Positions 1-6,806 of a stretch of 8,303 bases of DNA are shown in pieces. The DNA is taken from contig JAUXHY010000038.1 of NCBI GenBank assembly GCA_030621275.1, forward strand, positions 1 to 8,303, in the 5' to 3' direction. Within the stretch, counting starts at the first letter, position 1, and every line of letters begins with the position of its first letter. Source of the stretch: a bacterium (lineage in GTDB: Bacteria; Fidelibacterota; Marinisomatia; Marinisomatales; JAHJCW01). The notes under the pieces were generated by a model. That model had not been told where the DNA came from, ran no database searches, and saw only the letters and a program-made list of their open reading frames with translations. Made by a program: the position numbers and the translations under genes.

Positions 1-734
1 GGAAAATCGGATTTTTGAATTTGCTGTGCCATTTTATACATCATCCCTGATGTCTCTCTAATCACATTTGGTTTCTCACAAACAGTTACTGATTTATATC
101 CATATTTCTTTGCATGTTCAAATGCCGCTCGTAAAATTCTTTCAGTAGCTTTTTTGGTAAATATCCTCGTTGAAACTGATATTTCTTCGATAGGAGTATC
201 ACCAAAATTCTGTACAAATTTTGGATGCGTCATAAGGGCATCATATACTTTAGTCGGCGGATTATTCCATTCAACACCCCCATATAATCCTTCTGTATTT
301 TGTCGGAAAATTGCAACATCAACTTCTGGTTCATCAACACTATTCCCCTGACCTCTCCTAATAAAATTTAGCGGATTACCTGTATATGTTCGGCATGGAC
401 GCAAACAAATGTCCAAACCAAAATGCTGTCTTAATCCAACAATAGGACTTGAGTAAACTAAACCTTTTTTCTGCAATTCAGGTTTCAATTCATTAAACGC
501 ATCGTCTTTAGGTTTAGATGTAATTGCACCAAACAACCCAATTTTATGTTTTTCAAGCAAATCTAATGTTCTTTGTGGTAATGGATTACCTTCCGAACAC
601 CAAAATTTCCATCCTATATCACCTTCTACATAATTCGCCTCAAATCCTGCTACATCAAGAACGCGAATTGCTTCATCTAAAACTGTTTTACCAATTCCAT
701 CTCCGGGTAATGCTACAATTGTTCGCTTTGACAT
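1..734 (-). CDS. Isocitrate/isopropylmalate-family dehydrogenase with a homoisocitrate-dehydrogenase-like substrate loop (partial, 3' end off the left edge)
   Basis: The first 244 residues are present and the C-terminus lies beyond the window. The family performs NAD(P)-linked oxidative decarboxylation of 2R-malate-type acids such as isocitrate, homoisocitrate or isopropylmalate in the cytoplasm. Visible marks are the N-terminal LPGDGIG (9-15), the substrate loop YSSPIVGLR (94-102), R112 in CLRP, FRQNTEGLYGG (143-153) with the likely catalytic Tyr151, and KPNV (221-224) with the likely catalytic Lys221. The YSSPIV loop is nearly that of fungal Lys12, whereas ICLRP and the segment after it resemble E. 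coli Icd. The usual REN of the Arg-Glu-Asn motif is RQN here. The ATG follows an AAGGAG site at 5-nt spacing (740-745) and lies 30 nt after the hydratase stop, so the two are probably co-transcribed. Cofactor choice cannot be read because that region is missing. Isocitrate or homoisocitrate is the likely substrate; family assignment is firm, substrate is not. Confidence 0.9.
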   Translation of the reverse strand, partial: MSKRTIVALPGDGIGKTVLDEAIRVLDVAGFEANYVEGDIGWKFWCSEGNPLPQRTLDLLEKHKIGLFGAITSKPKDDAFNELKPELQKKGLVYSSPIVGLRQHFGLDICLRPCRTYTGNPLNFIRRGQGNSVDEPEVDVAIFRQNTEGLYGGVEWNNPPTKVYDALMTHPKFVQNFGDTPIEEISVSTRIFTKKATERILRAAFEHAKKYGYKSVTVCEKPNVIRETSGMMYKMAQQIQKSDF

Positions 735-739
735 TTATT

Positions 740-745
740 CTCCTT
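740..745 (-). promoter_or_regulatory. Ribosome binding site of the dehydrogenase gene
   Basis: AAGGAG on the minus strand, 5 nt before the ATG at 734. It is one of only two clear Shine-Dalgarno sites in the window and fixes the start of the partial dehydrogenase gene. Confidence 0.7.
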
Positions 746-764
746 TAAATTTCAAAATGATTTT

Positions 765-2747
765 TTATAATCTATTTTTAACCCAATTCTCTAAACCTTC
801 TTCAATAACTAATTCTTGAGCAGCCGCACCAATAGGATCTATAGCATACTCTTTTCTATTGTAAATCATTACTGATTTCTCAAAATCGATTTCTAATTCA
901 ATATTTGTGCGGATTGTTAATTTATTAGATTCAACTTCCAACTTAAATTTTTCTTTGATATCATTAACCAATTCCGGCGCTTCAATCACAATAAATCCAT
1001 TATTAATTGCATTTCTTTTATAGGTTTGGCTAAATGATCCGGCTATGACCAATTGAATTCCTCGATATTTTAAAGCAGTCGCGGCTTGTTCTCTTGAGCT
1101 TCCTGTACCAAAATTGTACCCGCCGACTAAAATATCGCCATTTTTGGCAATATCGCCAAATTCAGGATCATAATTTTCCATAACAACTGCAGCCTGTTGT
1201 TCAACAGTAAAATTATCGATGTAAGTGTATTTACCAGGATAAATTCCATCTGTATTTAAACTATCTTGTGGACAAAATATTGCTTCGCCGGTTATTTGTT
1301 TCGGGAACTCCTTTAATAACTTAGAACCGGTTTTTTCTTTTTTTCTTTTTTCAGAAATTTGGATTGCACTTTTTAACCCAACCGAGTCAAATTTCTTAGA
1401 GCCACAGATTTTACCCGCCACTGCCGATGCTACAACTATTGCCGGTGATGCTAAATATGCTTTTGCCTCACGGCTACCCATACGACCTTTAAAATTCCGA
1501 TTAGTCGCTGAGATACCTACCTCACCATCCTTGAGTAATCCAACTCCCAAACCAATACAGGGACCGCATCCCGGTAAAAGTTCAATTGCTCCTGCGTCTA
1601 ACAATATTTTCCAATCTCCTCTTTTCTCACTATCAGCCTGCACTTCCTTAGATGCGGCTGCAATATAAAATTCTACATCATTGGCTACTTTTTGCCCTTT
1701 TAATACATTAGCAGCTTCTGCTAAATCACTTACTCTACTATTAACACAAGATACTAAATAAGCTTTATCAATTTTTATATTCTGTTTCTCAATTTCAGAT
1801 ATATTGGTTTTTGTCTTAACATTATCAGGACCCGCCACATGAGGTCTAATTGTACTTAAATCTATTGTTATAACCTTTGAGTAGTATGCATCCTTATCAC
1901 CAACTAAGTTCTCATTGCATAATGCTTTAATTCGATTTATATTAATTCTTGGATGGGTTTTCCCACCACCATCTATATCTGATGGTACACCTTCCAATCC
2001 CCTTTCTTGAATTGCAGTAGCTCGTTGAGTTAGCCAATTAATTACCACTTCATCAATCGGAAATACACCTACAAGCGCTCCCCATTCAGTTGTCATATTA
2101 GATATTGTCAACCGGTCATCTATGCTCAAAGATTTAATTCCATCTCCGGAGAGTTCCAACGCGTGATTTAATACTTCATCACTATTAAAATGTCCGGCCA
2201 AAGTGATGATCACATCTTTACCGGTTACACCGGGTAACAATTCATCTATTAGTTCAATTTTAGCAATGGGAGGTATTTGCCACCATGTTTTTCCGGTAGC
2301 CCAAATTCCAGCTGCATCAGTGCGTACGACTGGTGTTCCAAGACAACCAATTCCACCATACATATTCGCATGACTATCCGACGCAACAGCCATTTCGCCT
2401 GGGAAAGCATACCCTTCTTCTAACATTATTTGATGGCCAATTCCCCTTCCTGCAGGATAAAAATCAACTCCCATTTCTTTAGCAAAATCTTCGATACCTT
2501 CATATTTCTTTAAATTTTCTTCTGATTTATCTTGAACATTATGATCAAGAGCAAACATGGGTTGCCGGGGGTTTGCAATCCTTTTTGCTCCAATTGCCTT
2601 GAACTTCCCCATCACTGCGCCAGTATTATCGTGTGTTAAAATATGAGCGGGTTGTATTGTAATATAATCACCGCTATAAACTTTTTGTCCCGGTTCTAAT
2701 CCAAGAACATATTTTTGAGCAATTTTTTCTATTAGATTTTGTGACAT
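765..2747 (-). CDS. Aconitase-superfamily hydratase, Lys4 (homoaconitase)-like
   Basis: This 660-residue single-chain [4Fe-4S] hydro-lyase interconverts a tertiary and a secondary hydroxy tricarboxylate: citrate/isocitrate or homocitrate/homoisocitrate. The catalytic domains come first (about 1-450), with DSH at 124-126, the cluster cysteine in SCVNS (Cys334) and the pair in GCGPC (Cys394, Cys397). A charged linker (about 455-480) leads to the swivel domain with FGTGSSREQAA (546-556), whose Ser-Arg is the expected substrate-binding pair. From memory, long stretches such as YPAGRGIGHQIM (97-108), LGTPVVRTDAA (136-146), ATGKTWWQIPP (150-160) and TNRNFKGRMGS (415-425) match fungal mitochondrial Lys4 far better than AcnA, AcnB or mitochondrial aconitase. 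The bacterial protein lacks a presequence and begins where mature Lys4 does. It starts 13 nt after the HD gene with no clear ribosome site and precedes the dehydrogenase by 30 nt. Superfamily is certain; the physiological substrate (citrate or homocitrate series) is inferred. Confidence 0.93.
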   Translation of the reverse strand: MSQNLIEKIAQKYVLGLEPGQKVYSGDYITIQPAHILTHDNTGAVMGKFKAIGAKRIANPRQPMFALDHNVQDKSEENLKKYEGIEDFAKEMGVDFYPAGRGIGHQIMLEEGYAFPGEMAVASDSHANMYGGIGCLGTPVVRTDAAGIWATGKTWWQIPPIAKIELIDELLPGVTGKDVIITLAGHFNSDEVLNHALELSGDGIKSLSIDDRLTISNMTTEWGALVGVFPIDEVVINWLTQRATAIQERGLEGVPSDIDGGGKTHPRININRIKALCNENLVGDKDAYYSKVITIDLSTIRPHVAGPDNVKTKTNISEIEKQNIKIDKAYLVSCVNSRVSDLAEAANVLKGQKVANDVEFYIAAASKEVQADSEKRGDWKILLDAGAIELLPGCGPCIGLGVGLLKDGEVGISATNRNFKGRMGSREAKAYLASPAIVVASAVAGKICGSKKFDSVGLKSAIQISEKRKKEKTGSKLLKEFPKQITGEAIFCPQDSLNTDGIYPGKYTYIDNFTVEQQAAVVMENYDPEFGDIAKNGDILVGGYNFGTGSSREQAATALKYRGIQLVIAGSFSQTYKRNAINNGFIVIEAPELVNDIKEKFKLEVESNKLTIRTNIELEIDFEKSVMIYNRKEYAIDPIGAAAQELVIEEGLENWVKNRL

Positions 2748-2760
2748 ATCGTTTTATTTT

Positions 2761-3291
2761 TTATTTAAATGGTTCAAAGCTTACAAAATCGGCGTGATGA
2801 ACTATTATTGACTCAACCGTTCGTTTTCCTAAATCACCTTCCTTAGAGTGCGTTCCAATAATGTGCTGAACTTCCGCAGGTAAATCAAATCTATCTGCAA
2901 TTGCTACGCCACTAAAAGGATGTCTCACAATTGTACCAAAATTGCTTGTACCCAATTTGCCATCTTTAATTTCGTATTCAATTAACTTACCAATATCAAT
3001 CAAAATCGCTCCGGCTATTAGAATATCCATATCAATTTCAATTTCGTCACCGAAATTATTCTTCATACGTTTTGCAATATCCACTGCCAACTGTACACAT
3101 GTACGCTTATGATTCATAAATGACACAGTGCAATTTTTTATAAGTAACGAAAATGGGATTTCTTCTAAATCATCTGCCGACAATACACTTTTTTCAATAG
3201 CATATTCCCATGCCTTTGCAACTTTTTCAGACAAATCTTTATCTTTAATCCACTCTATTTCAGGCCAAAGTTTTAATATTTCGTTATTCAA
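2761..3291 (-). CDS. HD-domain protein (phosphohydrolase fold) with an altered HD motif
   Basis: A 176-residue soluble protein of the HD superfamily, which are metal-dependent phosphohydrolases acting on nucleotides or phosphoesters. The core shows His61 (NHKR), the motif AGAILIDIGK (93-102) in place of the usual LHDIGK, RHPFSG with His124, His148 (GTHSKEGD) and HHAD with Asp168. The His of the His-Asp doublet is therefore Ile98 while Asp99 remains, so metal binding may be weakened or lost. The roughly 55 residues before the domain are helical and charged with no recognised motif. No ATG is usable upstream of residue 60. A TTG start at 3291 follows AGGAGG (3296-3301) by 4 nt and is chosen for that reason. 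The gene sits just before the hydratase and dehydrogenase genes, probably in the same transcript. Its role is unknown; a regulatory or housekeeping function for the neighbouring enzymes is only a guess from position. Confidence 0.88.
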   Translation of the reverse strand: MNNEILKLWPEIEWIKDKDLSEKVAKAWEYAIEKSVLSADDLEEIPFSLLIKNCTVSFMNHKRTCVQLAVDIAKRMKNNFGDEIEIDMDILIAGAILIDIGKLIEYEIKDGKLGTSNFGTIVRHPFSGVAIADRFDLPAEVQHIIGTHSKEGDLGKRTVESIIVHHADFVSFEPFK

Positions 3292-3295
3292 AATT

Positions 3296-3301
3296 CCTCC
3301 T
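3296..3301 (-). promoter_or_regulatory. Ribosome binding site deciding a TTG start
   Basis: A perfect AGGAGG on the minus strand, 4 nt before TTG at 3291. With no in-frame ATG before codon 60 of the HD gene, this site is what supports the TTG start. Confidence 0.7.
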
Positions 3302-3383
3302 AAATTTTATATTATTTATTATCACTCTATTACTAATTAATAAAATGACCTATTCCCTCATTTTCTTAAAATATATATTCCAA

Positions 3384-3710
3384 TTATTCTATATATTTAT
3401 TATACATATACGTCCAATAGATTGCTCCAATAATGGCAGGGATAAATATAATAAATGATACCGAATAAGAATTGATTGCTGAAAAAAACATCATAAAAAT
3501 TGAAAATAGCATTAAAGCAATTGACGGAATCCAAATAATTAGCCAGTACGTGGAATTCATTTTGTTTTTTTCTTTGATTTCATCTAATCCTTCAGATATC
3601 TTACTCGAAATGTTTTCCTGTATTTTTCCGCAATATCTACACACTTTTGCTTCTATAAAAATTTCCTCTGCGCAATATTTACATAATTTCTTCTCTCTAT
3701 TTTCATCCAT
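3384..3710 (-). CDS. Small zinc-ribbon membrane protein
   Basis: A 108-residue protein of unknown function. The N-terminus holds a zinc ribbon with two CxxC pairs (Cys10/Cys13 in CKYC and Cys24/Cys27 in CRYC), of the widespread short type in which CKYCAEEI is followed about 10 residues later by a second CxxCG. A charged, probably helical linker spans about 32-50. Two hydrophobic segments follow (about 55-78 and 84-103), suggesting two membrane helices with both ends on the same side, likely cytoplasmic because the ribbon has no signal peptide. It starts 8 nt after the citF stop, so it is probably translated from the same message; the nearest AAGGAG lies inside the end of citF, 14 nt upstream, which is long. 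Similar ribbon-plus-helices proteins occur in many bacterial contexts, so a link to citrate metabolism is not shown. It may be a passenger. Confidence 0.8.
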   Translation of the reverse strand: MDENREKKLCKYCAEEIFIEAKVCRYCGKIQENISSKISEGLDEIKEKNKMNSTYWLIIWIPSIALMLFSIFMMFFSAINSYSVSFIIFIPAIIGAIYWTYMYNKYIE

Positions 3711-3718
3711 AAAAAGTA

Positions 3719-5278
3719 TTATTGCTCCTTGATCTTAAGTATACTATCTAATACCGTTCCATCAACCCATTTTACAATTCCAATAATGTCATCCGTTACT
3801 TTTGGTTTTTCGGGTGGCCCTCCAATCAATTCATCAATTTCAGCTTTGATTTCTTCTATTTTACGGATAGGCAAACCACTATCCTTTGTGGCTTTAATCA
3901 GATCTTTACGCAATGGATTTATTGCTATACCACGTTCAGTTACGATAACATCAATCAATTCACCGGGGCCAACTAGGGTTGTAACTTTATCAACAATTAC
4001 CGGAATGCGATTACGAAATGCCGGAATCGGTAAAATTGTACATTTACTAAACAAACAATTTTGCCAACCACCAATTCCATGTAACATTTTTCCATCAGAA
4101 TGTGTTACAACATTAGCATTAAAATTGATATCAACCTCTGTTGCACCAAGTACAACTGCATCCAACATCGAAGCAAAATTTCCCTTTCCATGCCAATTGT
4201 AACTTGTAAATGGTGATGTATTTACATGACCAAAATTTTCTCTCATTGAGCGTACGCCTTCCAAATCAAAAGTTTGTCCGTCCAATATAAAATCAGTTAA
4301 TCCTTCTTCTAACATTTCTACTAAATATTTTGTTGATCCACCACGAATAAACCGAGCTTTCACACCGGCTTCTTTCATCATTTCCTTTAAAAATATTGCA
4401 AAGGCAAGTGCAGTTCCTCCGGCTCCGGCTTGGAAACTGAATCCATCTTTAATAATCCCTGCCGCTTGCACAAACTTTGCTGTTAATTCAGCGATATATA
4501 AACGATCCGGTGATTTTGTGAGTTTTGTTGTTCCACTAACAATTTTTTCAGGTTCACCGACTTTATCCAACACAACTACATAATCAACATTTTGTCCCTG
4601 AATTTGCCAAGGAATGCAAGGAAATGGTACAAGATTATCAGTTACGACTATTACCTTATCAGCATAAATCGAGTCCACTAAACCAAATCCAAGTAATCCG
4701 CAAGCCGACGGACCTCTATCGCCGGTGGCGTTACCAAATGCATCAGCAGTTGGCGCTGCAATTACGGCAATATCTATATGCACTTCACCGTCCTGAACTG
4801 CTTGCCAGCGACCACCATGGCTTCGTAATACTGCCGTACCATTCATATTACCGTGCGATGCATAATCACCAATTGGACCATTAAGCGAACCCTCAACCCA
4901 ATCAAAAACACCATTTTTCATGTGATCAATAACAGGTTTATGGCACGGAAAGGCTGCCGATGGAAACCATCGCAAACCTTTAACTTTTTGTTTAGCAGCA
5001 ATATCAAAAACTTGATTCATCACCAAATCGCCATTGCGGAAATGATGATGTGATGAAACAGTCATCCCATCTTTTAATCCACATTTTTTTAAAGCAATTT
5101 CCAATGATTTTACAATCTTATTTCCATCAGATGGGAAATCTGAACATGATCGAATTGGTTGCTCTGCTTTATTGCCACGTGGTTTATATTTTCCAACACC
5201 TTGAAAGGGAGTTTGTTTTACACCATTAACTATTGTTGGTATTAACCGACCAGCTGAATTTTTAATTAATTTATTCAT
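3719..5278 (-). CDS. citF: Citrate lyase alpha subunit (citrate:acetyl-ACP transferase)
   Basis: CitF transfers the acyl-carrier thioester from acetate to citrate, giving citryl-ACP that the beta subunit then cleaves. At 519 residues the length is normal for the family (about 500-520). The whole chain follows E. coli CitF as I recall it: GLKDGMTVSSHHHFRNGD (67-84), SHGGRWQAVQDGE (153-165), FGNATG (181-186), GFSFQAGAGGTALA (279-292), TEVDINFNANVVTHSDG (380-396), RIPVIVDKV (424-432), TERGIAINP (447-455) and the C-terminal VDGTVLDSI (505-513). The ATG at 5278 is chosen; an in-frame TTG two codons upstream (5284) is possible but neither has a clear ribosome site. It lies 52 nt after the transporter gene and 8 nt before the zinc-ribbon gene. 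The other lyase subunits are encoded upstream as a fusion, beyond the transporter. Citramalate lyase alpha is a close alternative that sequence alone cannot exclude. Confidence 0.94.
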   Translation of the reverse strand: MNKLIKNSAGRLIPTIVNGVKQTPFQGVGKYKPRGNKAEQPIRSCSDFPSDGNKIVKSLEIALKKCGLKDGMTVSSHHHFRNGDLVMNQVFDIAAKQKVKGLRWFPSAAFPCHKPVIDHMKNGVFDWVEGSLNGPIGDYASHGNMNGTAVLRSHGGRWQAVQDGEVHIDIAVIAAPTADAFGNATGDRGPSACGLLGFGLVDSIYADKVIVVTDNLVPFPCIPWQIQGQNVDYVVVLDKVGEPEKIVSGTTKLTKSPDRLYIAELTAKFVQAAGIIKDGFSFQAGAGGTALAFAIFLKEMMKEAGVKARFIRGGSTKYLVEMLEEGLTDFILDGQTFDLEGVRSMRENFGHVNTSPFTSYNWHGKGNFASMLDAVVLGATEVDINFNANVVTHSDGKMLHGIGGWQNCLFSKCTILPIPAFRNRIPVIVDKVTTLVGPGELIDVIVTERGIAINPLRKDLIKATKDSGLPIRKIEEIKAEIDELIGGPPEKPKVTDDIIGIVKWVDGTVLDSILKIKEQ

Positions 5279-5330
5279 ATGCAATTATAACCATTTACTA
5301 TTGTCTTCATAAAAATTGAACTCCAATCTA

Positions 5331-6755
5331 CTATAACCAATTATTAAAAACAAAAATACACCATAATACAGAGATTAGCGGAGCTAAAATCCCTATAATT
5401 AATCCACCCGAAATAAAATCTTTCATCGCAATTTTCCCCGATGCATACGCTAGCGCATTTGGTGGTGTTGAAATCGGCATACACATCGCAGCAGATGCGC
5501 CTAATGCAATCGGTATTATAACCTGCGGTTCAAAACCGACAGCGGCTGCTATTCCGATTGGAACTAATATATTTGTAGCTGCCGTATTGCTCATAAAGTT
5601 TGAAATAATTGTTGCAAAATAACTAAACATAAAAGCAACAGCTATAATCATACCAGTTGAAAATTGAAATTCCCCAACCATCCATTCGGCAAGTCCGGTT
5701 TTAGATACCGCTACCCCCAATGATAACCCACCCGTTAATAACAATAAGACATCCCAAGGTAATTTTCTTATATCATCTACACCAATGACTCGAACAGAGG
5801 CAAATGCTGTAATTGGAATGAACGAGATCACAGAAGTAGAAATACCATGCAACGGAGTTGTCAACCATAAACCTATTGTTACAGTAAACACAACCATAAC
5901 TAATATTTTTTTCCAGAGTGGCAAAATTGCGCTTTGATAAGAATCATCTAATAATTCTGAGAGATCAATTTTTCCTGTTTTACTTGGATATCTTTTGAGT
6001 AAATAAATCCAAGCAATAACTCCAAGAAATATGGCAGGCGGTACACCAACTACCATCCATTCGGCAAAATTTATTGGATAAATATCAGCAAGCGCGCCAG
6101 CTGCGATAGCGTTAGGAGGACTTCCGATGATCGTTCCCATTCCTCCTAAGTTTGCAGCAAATGGAATCCCTAGCATAATTGCTTTAATTATTGGATCGTC
6201 CTTGTCAAGATTAGCTACTACGGGTGTTATTACCGCAAGCATCATAACTGTTGTAGCCGTATTAGACATAAACATAGAAAATGTAAATGTCATCAACATT
6301 AAGCCAAATAAAACAAAGGTGGGATTTGTTCCAAAACGCGAAAGTACATTCCGTACAAGCCATCTGTCAAGGCGCGTCTTTGACGCAGCAGCAGCAAGAA
6401 TAAAACCACCAAAGAACAACCAAATTAAAGGGCTTGACCAAGGTTGAACAAACATTTCCCAATCTTTTTCACTCGTGGCAAATACCCCGTCAGGACGCCC
6501 AAGTATTGCTATTTCCAATGCAATAACAACCAGTGCCGTTGCAAATGCCGGAATAGCTTCGGTAACCCATAATCCTGCAGCGAAAACCAAAATGAAAAAT
6601 GTCCATTGAGCAGCTTGAGTTAACCCACTATAATTTGGTAAAAACACTATTAAAACGGCTACTATAAGACAGCCAAATACCTTTATCAGGGAGCGTTGCG
6701 AATTAAATTCTAATCGACCAATTAATCTTCGGATTTCACGCCTGGTATCTAGCAT
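5331..6755 (-). CDS. SLC13/DASS-family di/tricarboxylate transporter
   Basis: A 474-residue polytopic inner-membrane carrier of the divalent anion:sodium symporter family, which takes up succinate, malate, citrate and related anions, usually with sodium; some members are exchangers. Both halves of the inverted repeat carry the diagnostic Ser-Asn-Thr motif: MSNTATT (163-169) and MSNTAATN (388-395). The paired TIIGSPPNAI (208-217) and PISTPPNALAYASG (427-440) are the substrate and sodium loops. Further landmarks are LWVTEAIP (62-69) and LLLLTGGLSLG (337-347). Hydrophobic segments run through nearly the whole chain after a basic N-terminal stretch (1-25), with a hydrophilic loop around 255-280 at the middle. 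It lies 51 nt after the fused lyase gene and 52 nt before citF, so it is placed between lyase subunits, which argues that it brings in the lyase substrate. Citrate is the simplest guess; substrate and coupling ion cannot be told from the sequence. Confidence 0.92.
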   Translation of the reverse strand: MLDTRREIRRLIGRLEFNSQRSLIKVFGCLIVAVLIVFLPNYSGLTQAAQWTFFILVFAAGLWVTEAIPAFATALVVIALEIAILGRPDGVFATSEKDWEMFVQPWSSPLIWLFFGGFILAAAASKTRLDRWLVRNVLSRFGTNPTFVLFGLMLMTFTFSMFMSNTATTVMMLAVITPVVANLDKDDPIIKAIMLGIPFAANLGGMGTIIGSPPNAIAAGALADIYPINFAEWMVVGVPPAIFLGVIAWIYLLKRYPSKTGKIDLSELLDDSYQSAILPLWKKILVMVVFTVTIGLWLTTPLHGISTSVISFIPITAFASVRVIGVDDIRKLPWDVLLLLTGGLSLGVAVSKTGLAEWMVGEFQFSTGMIIAVAFMFSYFATIISNFMSNTAATNILVPIGIAAAVGFEPQVIIPIALGASAAMCMPISTPPNALAYASGKIAMKDFISGGLIIGILAPLISVLWCIFVFNNWL

Positions 6756-6806
6756 GGATTGGTAATTTTCTTAATATAGATAATTATTAATAAAATAAAT
6801 AACGGG

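Noticed and set aside
154..748. Short plus-strand open frames at the left edge
   Set aside because: They overlap the partial dehydrogenase, which reads uninterrupted on the minus strand with intact family motifs and a good ribosome site.
765..2747. Assignment as ordinary AcnA/AcnB aconitase or as LeuC+LeuD isopropylmalate isomerase
   Set aside because: Length (660), single chain and FGTGSSREQAA fit neither AcnA/AcnB (about 860-900 residues) nor the two-subunit LeuCD; the motif runs match Lys4.
3369..3398. 9-bp inverted repeat (AAATATATA/TATATATTT, 12-nt loop) over the zinc-ribbon stop, as a terminator
   Set aside because: The stem is entirely A-T, the stop codon lies in the loop, and only a short U tract follows; such repeats arise by chance in AT-rich gaps.
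3729..4202. Plus-strand open frame of 157 codons
   Set aside because: It lies wholly inside citF on the opposite strand, has no ribosome site, and its translation has no recognisable motif; citF is unambiguous.
6127..6447. Plus-strand open frame of 106 codons
   Set aside because: Antisense shadow of the transporter gene; its composition simply mirrors the hydrophobic codons of that gene.
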